Counted from the stretch's first letter, positions 35,192-46,821 are shown. The stretch: 64,000 bases of DNA from Pantoea agglomerans NBRC 102470 (GCF_001598475.1 NZ_BCZA01000002.1:248001-312000), one strand, 5' to 3'. The notes: a model not told the origin generated them from the sequence alone. Program-made: numbers and translations.

Positions 35192-35548
35192 ATGAAGAAG
35201 ATCATTATTGCCCTGAGCATAAGTCTGATGGGCGGATGCGTAGATATGGGACGGGTTGGATTACATCCAACAACAAAAACCGCTTATTTCGACGGTCATC
35301 CTTTTCAGGTTGAATCCTGCCTTAGCGTAGCGGCACAGGATCAAAGACTCTATCTGGAGCAGGATGAACCTCTGCCGGATGGCACGAAGCGATATAATCT
35401 TGAGCAGGATGATGAAACCGTGGCCTGGGTTGAAATTGCCAAGTTCAGCCCTCATCAGACCAGTGCGACATTTTACTATGCTCCAAAAGCATCAGATATC
35501 AGCACAGCAGTTTCAGGGATGATCGCGCGGTGCAAAACATTGAGTTAG
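35192..35548 (+). CDS. Hypothetical lipoprotein, 118 residues
   Basis: The signal MKKIIIALSISLMGGC ends in a lipobox with Cys16, followed by Val-Asp-Met. Asp at position +2 favours retention in the inner membrane by the Lol rule. The mature part is short and polar with two cysteines (VESCLSVAAQDQ, MIARCKTLS) that may pair. No family is recognised. The ribosome site is weak. It is a single gene in an AT-rich setting. Confidence 0.65.
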   Translation: MKKIIIALSISLMGGCVDMGRVGLHPTTKTAYFDGHPFQVESCLSVAAQDQRLYLEQDEPLPDGTKRYNLEQDDETVAWVEIAKFSPHQTSATFYYAPKASDISTAVSGMIARCKTLS

Positions 35549-35732
35549 AGGCATCGTCGCCATGTGCGTGATGCAGGATGCCGGATGGATGATCAGGAGA
35601 TGACATAAGTTGTCAGGCCAGCCAGAACGCAAGCGCTTGCCTGACAATCTTTCGCACTCTTCTACTCAAAGGCTTTTATCACGCCCGCTTCAGGGCTATG
35701 CCATGTTCAGGAGTGGGCAGTCGAAGGTCAGC

Positions 35733-36074
35733 CTATTTAGCCGGTTCGCAATCATAGGCACCTCGTATGCGGATCTGACTCTGGCTGGTGCGGACGATTT
35801 CAGCTCTTAATAGCCCTTTGCCCTCACGGTTCGTCAGCTCCATATCCACCATCCCCGGCGCTTTGCTGTTTTTCACCAGCAGTTTGACGGTCGCGTTGTC
35901 GTAATCGCCCTTCTCTTTCGCAAAGGTGACTTTCTGCGTTTTTGCGCGTTCTCCATTCACCGAGAACCAGCCGCTCTTGTCAGGTTTAAGATAGAACGGC
36001 CCGCACTGCGTGGTAGCAAAGGCTGGAAGAGATAAGCTGATTAACGATGCGATAAGGATAAGTTTTTTTAGCAT
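35733..36074 (-). CDS. Hypothetical secreted protein, 113 residues
   Basis: The ATG at 36074 gives a clear Sec signal peptide (MLKKLILIASLISLSLPAFA, cleavage after Ala-Phe-Ala) and a small mature periplasmic protein. The mature part (CGPFYLKPDKSGWFSVNGER and RIRGAYDCEPAK) has two cysteines likely to form a disulfide. A longer frame upstream lacks support. No family is recognised with certainty. It lies just before the flagellar fliE gene but is not known to be flagellar. Confidence 0.65.
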   Translation of the reverse strand: MLKKLILIASLISLSLPAFATTQCGPFYLKPDKSGWFSVNGERAKTQKVTFAKEKGDYDNATVKLLVKNSKAPGMVDMELTNREGKGLLRAEIVRTSQSQIRIRGAYDCEPAK

Positions 36075-36297
36075 TGGGCTGGCGTCCTGCTGATAGGTGA
36101 TGAGGGGTCGGGTCGTCTGCACCGAAGAGTGAGTTCCCTGCTGCACGGCTCGTAATAAAGAGCAGTATAGTCAATGACACCTGTATTATCGCCAGTACAG
36201 GGTCATAGACTCAGCAAAGGGATCGGCCTTGATGCTGGCAACCCACTACCCTAATCCACTTCCACGCAGGCGTGCCTTGTTCAGCGGAATCAGCTCA

Positions 36298-36609
36298 CTA
36301 AACCTGCATATTCATAATTTCGCTATACGCCGACACCAGCTTGTTCCTGACCTGAATACCCATCTGCATTGAGATCGACGATTTCTGCAGATCGACCATC
36401 ACATCATTAAGCGCGATACCGGGTTTCCCCATCTCAAAATCCTGCGCCTGGGTGCGGGCGGTGGTCTGCGTCTCGCTGATCTTATCCAGCGCCGCTTTCA
36501 TAGTCGCACCGAAATCGATCTGATTAGGGGCTTCACTGCTGCGGTTGCTGGCCTGCAGTGAGGTCGCCTGAAGCTGCTGCAGTACGCCGTCTATTGCCTG
36601 AATGGACAT
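36298..36609 (-). CDS. fliE: Flagellar hook-basal body protein FliE
   Basis: FliE (103 residues) is the adaptor between the MS ring and the rod. It begins [21 protein letters not shown] and ends in the conserved [24 protein letters not shown] region followed by MNMQV. The start at ATG 36609 has AAGG upstream. It is divergent from fliF across 232 bases, as in E. coli, where FlhDC activates both. Confidence 0.95.
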   Translation of the reverse strand: MSIQAIDGVLQQLQATSLQASNRSSEAPNQIDFGATMKAALDKISETQTTARTQAQDFEMGKPGIALNDVMVDLQKSSISMQMGIQVRNKLVSAYSEIMNMQV

Positions 36610-36841
36610 GAACGATACCTTATAAAGGAGGATGATATTTTTGATGTGAGCAAAAGTTAGCACGTTGTCAATGAGACAAAGCCGCTAAATGACATCAAAA
36701 ACCCTACCTTATCCAGCCATCGAATTTTCCTTATCACCTAATAATGCCTGGCATTGAAGTGGAAATTTTATCTACGCAGGTCAGGGAGTCTGTTTTGCCA
36801 TCTCAACTTACCCGGTCAATTACGTCAGGCAGGAATCGGTC

Positions 36842-38581
36842 ATGAATGCGAGTACAGCCGCCACAACAGAACAAGAAAAGAAAGGCTTCGGTGACCTGCT
36901 CGCTCGCCTGCGCGCAAATCCGCGTATTCCTTTAATCGTCGCTGCCGCCGCCGTTGTGGCGATAGTGATCGCGATGGTGCTCTGGGCGAAGCAGCCCAGC
37001 TATAGCGTCCTTTATAACAACCTTACAGATGAAGATGGCGGTGCCATCGTCACGCAGCTGACGCAGATGAACATCCCTTATCGCTTCGCCGAAAATGGCG
37101 GCGCGCTGATGGTGCCGGAAGCGAACGTGCATGAGCTGCGTCTGCGTCTGGCTCAGCAGGGTCTGCCGAAAGGCGGCTCGGTGGGTTTTGAGCTGCTGGA
37201 TAAAGAGAAGTTCGGTATCAGCCAGTTCAGCGAGCAGGTTAACTACCAGCGCGCGCTGGAAGGTGAACTGGCTCGTACCATCGAATCACTCGGCCCGGTT
37301 AAAAGCGCCCGTGTTCATCTGGCGATGCCAAAACCCACCTTATTTGTGCGTGAGCAGAAAGCGCCATCCGCCTCTGTCACCTTAACCCTGCAGCCTGGCC
37401 GTGCGCTGGATGAAGGCCAGATTCAGGCCATCGCCCACATGGTCTCAAGCAGCGTCGCCGGTTTACCGCCGGGCAACGTCACCGTGGTCGATCAGACCGG
37501 TCGCCTGCTGACCCGCTCTGATTCCGCCGGTCGCGACCTGAATGATGCACAGCTTAAGTATGCCTCTGAAGTTGAAGCACGCTACCAGCAACGTATCGAA
37601 GCGATCCTGAATCCGATTCTCGGTCAGGGCAATGTGCATGCGCAGGTTACCGCGCAGATTAACTTCGACACCGCCGAGCAAACCGACGAGAAATATCAGC
37701 CTAACGCTAACCCGTCGAACTCAGCGATTCGTTCGCGTCAGACCAGCACCAGCGACCAGTCAGGCAGCCCTTATCCGGGCGGCGTGCCGGGCGCGCTCTC
37801 TAACCAGCCTGCGCCAGCTAACACTGCGCCGGTGACGACGCCGAACAACAATGCCGCCAATGGCCAGAACGCCAATGGTCAGAATGCTAACGGTCAGAAC
37901 AACGCGGCGAATAACGCTAACCAGACCACCAGCACCGCAGCGGCCAGTGCCGGACCGACCAACTCGCGTCGTGACGACACGGTGAACTACGAGCTGGATC
38001 GCACCATTCGTCATACCAAGGTCAACGTTGGTGACGTACAGCGCCTGTCGGTGGCGGTCGTGGTGAACTTCCGTGCAGATGATAAAGGCAAAGCGGTTGC
38101 GCTGAACGAACAGCAGCTGAAGCAGATTGAAGATCTGACCCGCGAAGCGATGGGCTACTCCCAGAACCGTGGCGACAGCATCAACGTGGTGAACTCGCAG
38201 TTCAACACTACTGAACCAGTGACCACCGATCTGCCCTTCTGGCAACAGCAGTCGTTCTTTGATCAGCTGATGAATGCCGGTAAGTGGCTGTTGATTGCTC
38301 TGGTAGCCTTCATCCTCTACCGCAAACTGGTTCGTCCGCATCTGGTTCGCAAGCAGGCCGCAGAGAAAGCCGCCGCGGAAGCCGTTGCTGCCCGTGCGAC
38401 TGAGCAGCCGGAAGAAGAAGCCTTTAATGTGCAGCTCAGCAAAGATGAGCTGGATCAGGAACGTAAGTCTAACAACCGCATGAGCGCAGAAGTGATGAGT
38501 CAACGCATCCGCGACATGTCAGAAAACGATCCGCGCGTTGTAGCGCTGGTAATTCGCGAATGGATGAGTAAAGAGCTATGA
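36842..38581 (+). CDS. fliF: Flagellar MS-ring protein FliF
   Basis: FliF (579 residues) forms the membrane-embedded MS ring. Two membrane spans are visible (about residues 30-48 and 478-497) flanking the periplasmic ring-building motifs. The C-terminal FliG-binding tail ([31 protein letters not shown]) is intact. A low-complexity linker around residues 330-365 contains three tandem NGQNA units. AGGAAT precedes the start, and the stop overlaps fliG by ATGA. It is the first gene of a 13-gene operon-like run to fliR. Confidence 0.97.
   Translation: MNASTAATTEQEKKGFGDLLARLRANPRIPLIVAAAAVVAIVIAMVLWAKQPSYSVLYNNLTDEDGGAIVTQLTQMNIPYRFAENGGALMVPEANVHELRLRLAQQGLPKGGSVGFELLDKEKFGISQFSEQVNYQRALEGELARTIESLGPVKSARVHLAMPKPTLFVREQKAPSASVTLTLQPGRALDEGQIQAIAHMVSSSVAGLPPGNVTVVDQTGRLLTRSDSAGRDLNDAQLKYASEVEARYQQRIEAILNPILGQGNVHAQVTAQINFDTAEQTDEKYQPNANPSNSAIRSRQTSTSDQSGSPYPGGVPGALSNQPAPANTAPVTTPNNNAANGQNANGQNANGQNNAANNANQTTSTAAASAGPTNSRRDDTVNYELDRTIRHTKVNVGDVQRLSVAVVVNFRADDKGKAVALNEQQLKQIEDLTREAMGYSQNRGDSINVVNSQFNTTEPVTTDLPFWQQQSFFDQLMNAGKWLLIALVAFILYRKLVRPHLVRKQAAEKAAAEAVAARATEQPEEEAFNVQLSKDELDQERKSNNRMSAEVMSQRIRDMSENDPRVVALVIREWMSKEL
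37859..37903 (+). repeat. 15-base tandem repeat in fliF
   Basis: Three consecutive 15-base units each encode Asn-Gly-Gln-Asn-Ala/Asn, with synonymous differences between units. The array falls in a disordered periplasmic linker and keeps the reading frame. Confidence 0.8.
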
Positions 38582-39570
38582 GTCTGACCGGAACCGAAAA
38601 AAGCGCCATCCTGATGATGACCATTGGCGAAGAGCGCGCCGCGGAAGTTTTCAAACACCTGAACCAGCGTGAGGTCCAGCACCTGAGCGGCGCGATGGCC
38701 AACATGCGTCAGGTGTCGCATAAACAGCTGACTGAAGTGTTGCGTGAGTTCGAAGCGGATGCTGAGCAGTTCGCGGCGCTGAGCCTGAACTCCAACGAAT
38801 ACCTGCGTTCGGTGCTGACCCGGGCACTGGGCGAAGAGCGCGCCTCCAGCCTGCTGGAGGACATTCTCGAAACGCGCGACACCACCAGCGGCATGGAAAC
38901 GCTCAACTTTATGGAGCCGCAGGCTGCTGCCGACCTTATTCGCGACGAGCATCCACAGATCATCGCCACCATCCTGGTCCACCTCAAGCGTGCCCAGGCC
39001 GCCGATATTGTGGCGCTGTTCGACGAACGTCTGCGTCACGACGTGATGCTGCGTATCGCCACTTTCGGTGGTGTCCAGCCAGCCGCGCTGGCCGAACTGA
39101 CAGAAGTACTGAACGGCCTGCTGGATGGCACCAACCTCAAGCGTGCGAAGATGGGCGGCGTGAGAACCGCAGCCGAGATCATCAACCTGATGAAAACGCA
39201 GCAGGAAGAGGCGGTTATCGAAGCCGTACGCGACTTCGATGGCGAACTGGCGCAGAAAATTATCGACGAGATGTTCCTGTTCGAAAACCTGGTGGCAGTG
39301 GACGACCGCAGCATCCAGCGTCTGTTGCAGGAAGTGGAGTCCGAGCAGTTGCTGGTTGCACTGAAAGGTGCCGAACAGCCACTGCGCGAGAAGTTCCTCA
39401 AAAACATGTCAGCCCGTGCGGCGGATATCCTGCGCGACGATCTGGCCAACCGTGGCCCGGTGCGTATGTCCGCAGTAGAAAACGAACAGAAAGCGATCCT
39501 GCTGGTGGTACGCCGCCTGGCCGAGTCAGGCGAGATGGTGATTGGTGGTGGCGAGGAAACTTATGTCTGA
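38578..39570 (+). CDS. fliG: Flagellar motor switch protein FliG
   Basis: FliG (330 residues) transmits torque and direction at the cytoplasmic face of the MS ring. The armadillo-type middle domain with the [13 protein letters not shown] motif and the C-terminal torque helix (charged residues in [18 protein letters not shown]) are present. It overlaps fliF by four bases and fliH by eight. Length matches E. coli (331). Confidence 0.97.
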   Translation: MSLTGTEKSAILMMTIGEERAAEVFKHLNQREVQHLSGAMANMRQVSHKQLTEVLREFEADAEQFAALSLNSNEYLRSVLTRALGEERASSLLEDILETRDTTSGMETLNFMEPQAAADLIRDEHPQIIATILVHLKRAQAADIVALFDERLRHDVMLRIATFGGVQPAALAELTEVLNGLLDGTNLKRAKMGGVRTAAEIINLMKTQQEEAVIEAVRDFDGELAQKIIDEMFLFENLVAVDDRSIQRLLQEVESEQLLVALKGAEQPLREKFLKNMSARAADILRDDLANRGPVRMSAVENEQKAILLVVRRLAESGEMVIGGGEETYV

Positions 39571-40258
39571 TGCATTTTCTGCGCGCCCCTGGCAGCTGTG
39601 GCAGCCCACGGATTTAGGCCGTTTCGATGAGCCTGCTGAACCGGAGCTGCAGCCAGAAATTTACGAAGCTGAAGATGGCGTTGATGAGCAGCAACAGCAG
39701 CTCGAACGCCTGCAGCAGCAGATGCGTAAAGAGGCACAGGGTCAGGGTTACAACGAAGGCTATCAGCAGGGTGTGACCGAAGGCCAGAAAGCCGGTTACG
39801 ACGCTGGTTTTCAGCAGGGTCTGGCCGATGCCCAGCAGCAGCAGGCGCCACTTCAGGCGCGTATGCAGCAGCTGGTAACCGAGTTCCAGAACACGCTGGA
39901 ATCGCTGGACAGCGTGATTGCGGCGCGTCTGATGCAGCTGGCGCTGGAAGCGGCACGTTCGGTGATTGGTCAGGCGACCACGGTGGATGGCACCGCCCTG
40001 CTGCGCCAGATTCAGGGTTTACTGCAGCAGGAACCGATGTTCAGCGGCAAACCGCAACTGCGCGTTCACCCGGATGACTTACAACGCATTGAGCAGACCC
40101 TGGGTCCGACGCTGGATCTGCACGGCTGGCGGCTGATCGCTGACAGCACCCTGCATCCTGGCGGCTGTAAACTCAGCGCAGAAGATGGTGACCTGGATGC
40201 CAGCGTCGCGACGCGCTGGCAGGAACTCTGCCGTCTTGCCGCACCGGGAGAATTGTAA
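39563..40258 (+). CDS. fliH: Flagellar export ATPase regulator FliH
   Basis: FliH (231 residues) is the stator-like negative regulator of FliI. The N-terminal binding region has conserved tryptophans (PWQLWQP). A glycine-repeat helix follows ([21 protein letters not shown]), the hallmark of the family. The start is ATG 39563 inside the fliG stop region, with GAGGAAAC upstream. An earlier GTG in frame is not needed. It overlaps fliI by one base. Confidence 0.95.
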   Translation: MSDAFSARPWQLWQPTDLGRFDEPAEPELQPEIYEAEDGVDEQQQQLERLQQQMRKEAQGQGYNEGYQQGVTEGQKAGYDAGFQQGLADAQQQQAPLQARMQQLVTEFQNTLESLDSVIAARLMQLALEAARSVIGQATTVDGTALLRQIQGLLQQEPMFSGKPQLRVHPDDLQRIEQTLGPTLDLHGWRLIADSTLHPGGCKLSAEDGDLDASVATRWQELCRLAAPGEL

Positions 40259-41619
40259 TGACCACTCGTCTGAATCGCTGGCTCGGCTCGCTCGATGCCT
40301 TTGAGAAACGCATCGCCCAGGTGCAGCCGGTGCGCCGTTATGGCCGCCTGACTCGCGCCACCGGCCTGGTGCTGGAAGCGACCGGCTTACAGCTGCCGCT
40401 GGGTGCGACCTGCGTAATCGAACGCAACGATGGCAAAACCATCAGTGAAATTGAAAGCGAAGTGGTGGGATTCAACGGTCAGAAGCTGCTGATGATGCCA
40501 CTGGAAGAAGTAGACGGCATTTTACCGGGTGCGCGGGTCTATGCGCGCCAGAACGGAGAGAACCCGCAGGCAGGCAAACAGATGATGCTGGGGCCGGAAC
40601 TGCTGGGCCGCGTACTCGATGGCAGCGGGCGACCGCTGGACGGCCTGCCGTCTCCGGATACCGGCTATCGCGCGCCGCTGAACACCCCGCCGTTTAACCC
40701 GCTGCAGCGTACGCCGATCACCGACGTGCTGGATACCGGCGTGCGGGCGATCAACGCCCTGCTGACGGTCGGTCGCGGGCAGCGTATGGGCCTGTTCGCC
40801 GGTTCGGGTGTGGGTAAAAGCGTGCTGCTTGGCATGATGGCGCGTTACACCAAAGCGGACGTTATCGTGGTCGGTCTGATTGGCGAACGTGGCCGCGAAG
40901 TAAAAGATTTTATCGAGAACATTCTCGGCGCTGAAGGCCGCGCCCGTTCGGTAGTGATCGCCGCCCCGGCCGATGTTTCGCCGCTGCTGCGTATGCAGGG
41001 TGCCGCTTACGCCACGCGTATCGCAGAAGATTTTCGCGACCGCGGCCAGCATGTGTTGCTGATTATGGATTCCCTGACCCGCTACGCTATGGCGCAGCGT
41101 GAGATCGCGCTGGCGATTGGTGAGCCGCCGGCCACCAAAGGCTATCCGCCTTCCGTATTCGCCAAACTGCCTGCCCTGGTTGAGCGTGCCGGTAACGGCA
41201 TCGACGGCGGCGGCTCGATCACCGCCTTCTATACCGTCCTGACCGAAGGCGACGATCAGCAGGACCCGATCGCCGACTCCGCGCGCGCCATTCTCGACGG
41301 CCACATTGTGCTGTCGCGTCGGCTGGGCGAAGCGGGTCACTATCCGGCCATTGATATAGAAGCCTCGATCAGCCGTGCGATGACCTCGCTGATCGATGAG
41401 AACCACTATGCGCGAGTGCGCCAGTTTAAGCAGTTGCTCTCCAGCTTCCAGCGTAACCGCGATCTGGTCAGCGTCGGTGCTTATGCCGCGGGCAGTGATC
41501 CGATGCTTGATAAAGCGATCACGCTCTATCCGCAGATGGAAGCCTTCCTGCAACAGGGCATCTTTGAGCGCAGTGATTACGACGACGCCAGCCTGCATCT
41601 GCATGCGCTGTTTGGCTAG
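40258..41619 (+). CDS. fliI: Flagellar type III export ATPase FliI
   Basis: FliI (453 residues) is an F1-beta-like hexameric ATPase that prepares export substrates. Walker A is [15 protein letters not shown], the Walker B region is [26 protein letters not shown], and the catalytic Glu is in [10 protein letters not shown]. The start overlaps the fliH stop (taATG). A long open frame on the opposite strand is a codon-bias shadow. Confidence 0.97.
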   Translation: MTTRLNRWLGSLDAFEKRIAQVQPVRRYGRLTRATGLVLEATGLQLPLGATCVIERNDGKTISEIESEVVGFNGQKLLMMPLEEVDGILPGARVYARQNGENPQAGKQMMLGPELLGRVLDGSGRPLDGLPSPDTGYRAPLNTPPFNPLQRTPITDVLDTGVRAINALLTVGRGQRMGLFAGSGVGKSVLLGMMARYTKADVIVVGLIGERGREVKDFIENILGAEGRARSVVIAAPADVSPLLRMQGAAYATRIAEDFRDRGQHVLLIMDSLTRYAMAQREIALAIGEPPATKGYPPSVFAKLPALVERAGNGIDGGGSITAFYTVLTEGDDQQDPIADSARAILDGHIVLSRRLGEAGHYPAIDIEASISRAMTSLIDENHYARVRQFKQLLSSFQRNRDLVSVGAYAAGSDPMLDKAITLYPQMEAFLQQGIFERSDYDDASLHLHALFG

Positions 41620-41647
41620 TCACACGAATTAACGCGAGGTAACGGCA

Positions 41648-42091
41648 ATGAAAACTGCAAATGCCATCGATACGCTGCGCGACTTAGCGGAGCAGGATCT
41701 CGAACGCGCTGCCATCTATTTAGGCGATATGCGTCGCGGCCAGCATGCCGCGAACGAGCAGCTGACGATGCTGCTCGACTATCAGGACGAATATCGCAAC
41801 AAGCTCAACGATGACATGTCGTCGGGCATCGCCAGCACCCGCTGGACCAACTATCACCAGTTTATTCAGACGCTGGAAAAAGCGATTGAGCAGCACCGCA
41901 ACCAGCTTAATAACTGGAATCAGCGGCTGGAACAGGCGCTGATCAACTGGCGTGACAAACAGCAACGGCTGAACGCCTATCAGACGCTGATTACGCGCGC
42001 AGCGGAAAATGCATTACGACAGGAAAACCGTCTCGATCAGAAACGGATGGACGAATTTGCCCAACGGGCCGCATCGAGGAGAGGTGAATGA
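41648..42091 (+). CDS. fliJ: Flagellar export chaperone FliJ
   Basis: FliJ (147 residues) is a two-helix coiled coil that acts like the gamma stalk of the FliI ATPase. The sequence is almost wholly charged heptads ([41 protein letters not shown]). The start follows aacgcGAGGTaacggcaATG. Its stop overlaps the fliK start by four bases (ATGA). Confidence 0.95.
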   Translation: MKTANAIDTLRDLAEQDLERAAIYLGDMRRGQHAANEQLTMLLDYQDEYRNKLNDDMSSGIASTRWTNYHQFIQTLEKAIEQHRNQLNNWNQRLEQALINWRDKQQRLNAYQTLITRAAENALRQENRLDQKRMDEFAQRAASRRGE

Positions 42092-43356
42092 TTACGCTGC
42101 CAAACATTGCTATGAAAGCGACGGTAAAAACCGACGCAGAACCCTCAGTCTCAACTGACCTTGCTGCGGGTGCCGATGCCCTGCCGCAGGACTTTCTGAC
42201 CGCACTGGGAAACCAGTTACTCGGCCTGGCTAAACAGCAGGGAAAAGCGGCGCAATCCGCTGACGTCAAAGCAGAAATTGCCGATGACGCCCGCCCGAAA
42301 GCCCCGCTGAATGCCCTGATGGCAGCACTGGAAAATCCTGCTGCGCTGACCGCTCTGTTTAAGCCGGAAAATATTAAAGGTGGGTCAAAATCAGCCGATG
42401 ATAAAGACAAGCCGGACGTTGCACCCTTAAGCGCCAGCGATATGCAGAATATGCAGGCGCTGTTCGCCATGTTACCGGGTGTAGCGGCTGTTACAGCCAC
42501 CACGTCGACCCCGGTCAGCAGTGAAGCGGGCGAGATGATCGCCCAGACCGATACCGGTCGGAAAAGCCAGAGCTCGCTGATGCAACTGCTGAACAGCGCG
42601 CAGCAGAGCCACGCACCGGGCGAAGATGAAAAGTCTGACGCCAGAAGCGACGTACAGAGCAAACCTGCCGTCACCACTGCCGCCAGCCAGAGTAACAACA
42701 CGGCGCAGAGTGCGACCAGTAGCGGCCTGACGCTCGACAGCAGTTTCCAGCAGGCGCTGAGCAACATGGTTAAGCAGGATGATCAGGCTGCGATTAAAGC
42801 CAGCGCCAGCGATAACGCGGTCAACGCTACGCCAATCGCCACCGCCAGCAGCCTGCCCGCGCCGGTGACCGCCTCCGCGACCACCAGCACACCGTCAACG
42901 CCGATGCTGAACTCACAGCTGGGCAGCGACGAGTGGCAGCAGGCGCTGAGTCAGCAGATTGTGATGTTCAGTCGCAACGGCCAGCAGAACGCGGAATTGC
43001 GTTTACATCCGGAAGACCTTGGCGCTATCCAGATCAGCCTGAAACTGGATAACGACCAGGCACAAATTAATCTGGTTTCCAGCCATAGCCACGTCAGAGC
43101 AGCACTGGAAGCCGCGATACCGCAGCTGCGCAGCGCGCTGGCAGAGAGCGGTATCAACCTGGGCGAGAGTCAGGTGAGCAGTGACAGTTCCGCGCAGGGT
43201 CAGCAATTCCAGCAGCAGCAGGAGGCGCGCCGCGATGGACAACATGGCCGCTTCTCCCTCACCCAGGACAGTGACACCGACATTACGCCGATCGCCGTTC
43301 CCGCCGCCCTTCAGGCTCGCGTTAGCGGCAACAGCGCCGTCGACACTTTCGCCTGA
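42088..43356 (+). CDS. fliK: Flagellar hook-length control protein FliK
   Basis: FliK (422 residues) measures hook length and triggers the export switch. The N-terminal and central parts are low-complexity (Ala, Ser, Thr, Asp rich) as in the family. The C-terminal switch domain is clear: [20 protein letters not shown] with [22 protein letters not shown]. It is somewhat longer than E. coli FliK (375), with the excess in the variable linker. Confidence 0.95.
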   Translation: MITLPNIAMKATVKTDAEPSVSTDLAAGADALPQDFLTALGNQLLGLAKQQGKAAQSADVKAEIADDARPKAPLNALMAALENPAALTALFKPENIKGGSKSADDKDKPDVAPLSASDMQNMQALFAMLPGVAAVTATTSTPVSSEAGEMIAQTDTGRKSQSSLMQLLNSAQQSHAPGEDEKSDARSDVQSKPAVTTAASQSNNTAQSATSSGLTLDSSFQQALSNMVKQDDQAAIKASASDNAVNATPIATASSLPAPVTASATTSTPSTPMLNSQLGSDEWQQALSQQIVMFSRNGQQNAELRLHPEDLGAIQISLKLDNDQAQINLVSSHSHVRAALEAAIPQLRSALAESGINLGESQVSSDSSAQGQQFQQQQEARRDGQHGRFSLTQDSDTDITPIAVPAALQARVSGNSAVDTFA

Positions 43357-43483
43357 CAGCGGCAAACGCTGAAGGTAAGCGTAAAACCCGCGTCTTTTCT
43401 ACCCATTGGTTTGACTTAAGACGCGGATAATCTGTCTCGTGAGCCGAGAGGCTTGCCCATAATTCACAGGAAGTAACTGCACC

Positions 43484-43972
43484 ATGTCTGATAACGCGAA
43501 AGCAAAAAAAGGCAGCAAACGTAAACTCTTAATACCAGTGCTGCTCATTTTGACGCTGGCCGCTTGCAGCGTGGCAGGCTATGCAGTCTGGCGAATGATG
43601 AATAAACATGAGGGCGATAAGCCTGAGGTGGCGAAAGTTGAACCGCCTCCCGCTCCGGTCTTTTTTGCACTTGATACATTTACGGTTAACCTGGTCAATC
43701 CCGACAACGATCCCGACCGCGTGCTTTACGTAGGCTTTACCCTGCGTCTGGCCGATGAGGATACCCGGCGTCGGATGAATGACTATCTGCCTGAGGTGCG
43801 CAGCCGTTTGCTGCTGCTGCTCTCGCGTCAGAGCGCTGCGGCGCTGGCGACAGAGCAAGGAAAGCAGGCGCTTGTTGAACAAGTCAAACAGGCGCTGACA
43901 CCCCCGCTGGTAAAAGGTCAACCTCCGCAGGCTGTAAACGATGTGCTGTTTACTGCCTTCATTTTGAGGTGA
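43484..43972 (+). CDS. fliL: Flagellar basal body protein FliL
   Basis: FliL (162 residues) is a single-span inner-membrane protein that surrounds the stator and supports torque at high load. A Lys/Arg-rich start, one hydrophobic span ([20 protein letters not shown], about residues 15-34) and a periplasmic stomatin-like domain ([25 protein letters not shown]) are seen. A 127-base gap separates it from fliK, so an internal promoter before fliL is likely, as in E. coli. Confidence 0.95.
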   Translation: MSDNAKAKKGSKRKLLIPVLLILTLAACSVAGYAVWRMMNKHEGDKPEVAKVEPPPAPVFFALDTFTVNLVNPDNDPDRVLYVGFTLRLADEDTRRRMNDYLPEVRSRLLLLLSRQSAAALATEQGKQALVEQVKQALTPPLVKGQPPQAVNDVLFTAFILR

Positions 43973-43976
43973 ATCA

Positions 43977-44984
43977 ATGGGCGATAGCATTCTCTCCCAG
44001 GCTGAAATTGACGCCCTTTTAAACGGCGACAGCGGCAGTGCGGAAGAAGAAAAGAAACAAAACGGACCGGAAGGCGATATTCGTCCTTACGATCCGAACA
44101 CCCAGCGCCGTGTGGTTCGCGAGCGTTTGCAGGCGCTGGAGATTATTAATGAGCGTTTTGCCCGTAGTTTCCGTATGGCGCTGTTTAACCTGCTGCGCCG
44201 TAGCCCGGATATCAGCGTCGGGGCGATCAAGATTCAGCCGTATCACGAGTTTGCCCGCAATCTGCCGGTGCCAACCAACCTGAACCTGATCCACCTGAAG
44301 CCGCTGCGCGGCACCGCGCTGGTGGTGTTCTCACCGAGCCTGGTGTTTATCGCTGTCGACAACCTGTTTGGTGGCGACGGACGTTTTCCGACCAAAGTCG
44401 AAGGCCGTGAGTTTACCCATACCGAGCAGCGCGTTATTCGCCGCATGCTGAAGCTGGCGCTGGATGGTTACAGCGACGCATGGAAGGCCATTTATCCACT
44501 GGACGTCGAGTATGTACGTTCAGAGATGCAGGTAAAGTTCACCAACATCACCACTTCACCGAACGACATCGTGGTTAACACGCCGTTCCAGGTGGAGATT
44601 GGTAACCTGGTGGGTGAGTTTAATATCTGTATCCCGTTTTCAATGATTGAACCGCTGCGCGAGCTGCTGGTGAATCCACCGCTCGAAAACTCACGTCAGG
44701 AAGATAACCACTGGCGCGACAACCTGGTCAAACAGGTGCAGCACTCTGAGCTGGAACTGATCGCGCACTTTGCCGAAACCTCACTGCGTCTGTCACGGAT
44801 TTTGCAGTTGAAACCCGGTGATGTGCTGCCGATTGAGAAGCCGGAACGCATTATCGCCCATGTCGATAGCGTCCCGGTCTTAACCAGCCAATATGGCACG
44901 ATGAATGGTCAGTACGCGCTCCGTGTCGAACACCTGATTAACCCGATTTTGAATTCGCTGAACGAGGAACAGCCCCATGACTGA
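43977..44984 (+). CDS. fliM: Flagellar motor switch protein FliM
   Basis: FliM (335 residues) is the C-ring protein that binds phospho-CheY. The N-terminal CheY-binding peptide is intact (MGDSILSQAEIDALLNGD). The middle CheC-like domain and C-terminal SpoA domain (PGDVLPIEKPERIIAHVDSV) follow. It starts four bases after fliL and overlaps fliN by eight bases. Confidence 0.97.
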   Translation: MGDSILSQAEIDALLNGDSGSAEEEKKQNGPEGDIRPYDPNTQRRVVRERLQALEIINERFARSFRMALFNLLRRSPDISVGAIKIQPYHEFARNLPVPTNLNLIHLKPLRGTALVVFSPSLVFIAVDNLFGGDGRFPTKVEGREFTHTEQRVIRRMLKLALDGYSDAWKAIYPLDVEYVRSEMQVKFTNITTSPNDIVVNTPFQVEIGNLVGEFNICIPFSMIEPLRELLVNPPLENSRQEDNHWRDNLVKQVQHSELELIAHFAETSLRLSRILQLKPGDVLPIEKPERIIAHVDSVPVLTSQYGTMNGQYALRVEHLINPILNSLNEEQPHD

Positions 44985-45384
44985 CAGTAATAAACCGTCT
45001 GACGATATCTCTGCGGACGATCTGTGGGCTGAAGCGATGAATGAGCAGGTCGGCAGCGGCAGTGCGCCGCAGACCGACGAAGTCTTTAAATCATTCGACA
45101 GCGGCAACGTCGCTGGATCGCTGCAGGATATCGATCTGATTATGGATATCCCGGTGAAACTCACCGTGGAACTGGGTCGCACCAAAATGACCATCAAAGA
45201 GCTGCTGCGTCTGGCGCAGGGTTCAGTGGTGGCACTGGATGGCCTGGCGGGTGAGCCGCTGGATATCCTGATCAACGGTTATCTGATTGCTCAGGGTGAA
45301 GTGGTGGTGGTGAACGACAAATATGGCGTGCGCATCACTGACATCATCACCCCATCTGAACGTATGCGTCGTCTGAGTCGCTAA
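44977..45384 (+). CDS. fliN: Flagellar motor switch protein FliN
   Basis: FliN (135 residues) forms the base of the C ring with FliM. The SpoA domain is clear at residues 55-130 (IPVKLTVELGRTKMTIKELL, then EPLDILINGYLIAQGEVVVV). The acidic N-terminal region is usual. The start lies inside the end of fliM. Confidence 0.97.
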   Translation: MTDSNKPSDDISADDLWAEAMNEQVGSGSAPQTDEVFKSFDSGNVAGSLQDIDLIMDIPVKLTVELGRTKMTIKELLRLAQGSVVALDGLAGEPLDILINGYLIAQGEVVVVNDKYGVRITDIITPSERMRRLSR

Positions 45385-45395
45385 AGAGTTACATT

Positions 45396-45794
45396 ATGAA
45401 TAGCCAGAATCAAACGCTGCAACCGGCTGCACCGCACGCTCAGGCGATCTCGACCGGCTCCATGCTGGCCCAGGTCAGCAGCGTGTTAGCAGTGATTATC
45501 TTATTGATTCTGGCCTGCGCCTGGCTGGCACGCCGTGTCGGCTTCGCGCCGAAAAAGGTCAGCGGCCAGGAGCTTAAACTCACAGCCAGCGTTTCAGTGG
45601 GCCAGCGCGAGCGGGTGGTGATTGTCGATACCGCTGATGCGCGTCTGGTGCTGGGCGTCACCGCACAGCAGATTACCCATCTGCATACTTTGCCGCCGGG
45701 TGAACCGGTCTCTGTGACGCCGGTTAACAGTGCGCCACAGGATTTTCGTCAGCTGTTACAGAACCTGGTTAAACGTCCCGGAAAACCACAATGA
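45396..45794 (+). CDS. fliO: Flagellar export protein FliO
   Basis: FliO (132 residues) assists assembly of the FliPQR export gate. It has one membrane span ([19 protein letters not shown], about residues 31-50) and a cytoplasmic SpoA-like tail ([20 protein letters not shown]). It overlaps fliP by four bases. FliO is poorly conserved, and position is a major part of the call. Confidence 0.92.
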   Translation: MNSQNQTLQPAAPHAQAISTGSMLAQVSSVLAVIILLILACAWLARRVGFAPKKVSGQELKLTASVSVGQRERVVIVDTADARLVLGVTAQQITHLHTLPPGEPVSVTPVNSAPQDFRQLLQNLVKRPGKPQ

Positions 45795-46525
45795 TGCGTC
45801 GACTGCTTCCTTTATTGCCACTGTTGTTACTGGCACCGGTTGCCCATGCCCAGCTGCCGGGTCTGGTGAGTCACTCGCTGCCGAATGGCGGTCAGAGCTG
45901 GTCACTGCCGGTACAGACGCTGGTCTTTATCACTGCGCTGACCTTTATTCCGGCCGTGCTGCTGATGATGACCAGCTTCACCCGTATCATCATTGTGTTT
46001 GGTTTGCTGCGTAACGCCCTGGGCACGCCCTCTGCGCCGCCTAACCAGGTGCTGCTCGGACTGTCGCTGTTTCTGACCTTCTTTATTATGGCGCCGACCT
46101 TCGACAAAATTTATCAGGATGCTTATCTGCCGTTCAGCCAGGACAAGATCAGCATGGAAGTGGCGATTGATAAAGGTGCCCAGCCGCTGCGCGAGTTTAT
46201 GCTGCGTCAGACCCGTGAAGCGGATTTAGCCCTGTTTGCCCGTCTGGCGAATACCGCCCCGATTGCCGGTCCTGAAGCGGTGCCAATGCGTATTCTGCTG
46301 CCAGCCTATGTTACCAGCGAGCTGAAGACGGCTTTCCAGATTGGATTTACCGTCTTTATCCCGTTCCTGATCATCGACCTGGTGGTTGCCAGCGTGCTGA
46401 TGGCGCTGGGGATGATGATGGTCCCGCCAGCGTCCATCGCGCTGCCGTTTAAACTGATGCTGTTTGTTCTGGTCGATGGCTGGCAACTGCTGGTCGGTTC
46501 ACTGGCGCAAAGCTTCTACTCCTGA
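45791..46525 (+). CDS. fliP: Flagellar export gate protein FliP
   Basis: FliP (244 residues) builds the helical export gate with FliQ and FliR. It has a cleavable signal peptide ([17 protein letters not shown]) and four membrane segments with the family motif [27 protein letters not shown]. The C-terminal [19 protein letters not shown] is near-invariant. Confidence 0.97.
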   Translation: MMRRLLPLLPLLLLAPVAHAQLPGLVSHSLPNGGQSWSLPVQTLVFITALTFIPAVLLMMTSFTRIIIVFGLLRNALGTPSAPPNQVLLGLSLFLTFFIMAPTFDKIYQDAYLPFSQDKISMEVAIDKGAQPLREFMLRQTREADLALFARLANTAPIAGPEAVPMRILLPAYVTSELKTAFQIGFTVFIPFLIIDLVVASVLMALGMMMVPPASIALPFKLMLFVLVDGWQLLVGSLAQSFYS

Positions 46526-46551
46526 TCCCCCTTTTCTTACCGGAGCAACAC

Positions 46552-46821
46552 ATGACACCCGAATCAGTAATGGTAATGGGACAGGAAGCGATGCGCGTCG
46601 CCCTGATGCTGGCCGCCCCGCTGCTGCTGGCCGCACTGGTCAGCGGTTTGCTGATCAGCCTGATCCAGGCCGCGACTCAGGTCAACGAACAGACCTTATC
46701 CTTTATTCCTAAGATTCTGGCGGTTGCCACCACCGGTATCATTGCCGGCCCGTGGATGCTGAATCTGCTGCTGGACTATATCCGCACCGTCTTTACCAAC
46801 CTGCCTTACATCATCGGCTGA
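46552..46821 (+). CDS. fliQ: Flagellar export gate protein FliQ
   Basis: FliQ (89 residues) has two membrane helices joined by the motif [20 protein letters not shown]. It is the standard size and sits 26 bases after fliP. Its stop overlaps the fliR start by one base (tgATG). Confidence 0.97.
   Translation: MTPESVMVMGQEAMRVALMLAAPLLLAALVSGLLISLIQAATQVNEQTLSFIPKILAVATTGIIAGPWMLNLLLDYIRTVFTNLPYIIG

Noticed and set aside
37760..38503. 247-codon frame opposite fliF
   Set aside because: Shadow of the low-complexity and C-terminal parts of fliF, with no recognisable domain or ribosome site.
40522..41604. 360-codon open frame opposite fliI
   Set aside because: It mirrors the GC-skewed codons of fliI, has no ribosome site, and its composition (His, Gln, Arg rich) is typical of antisense shadows.
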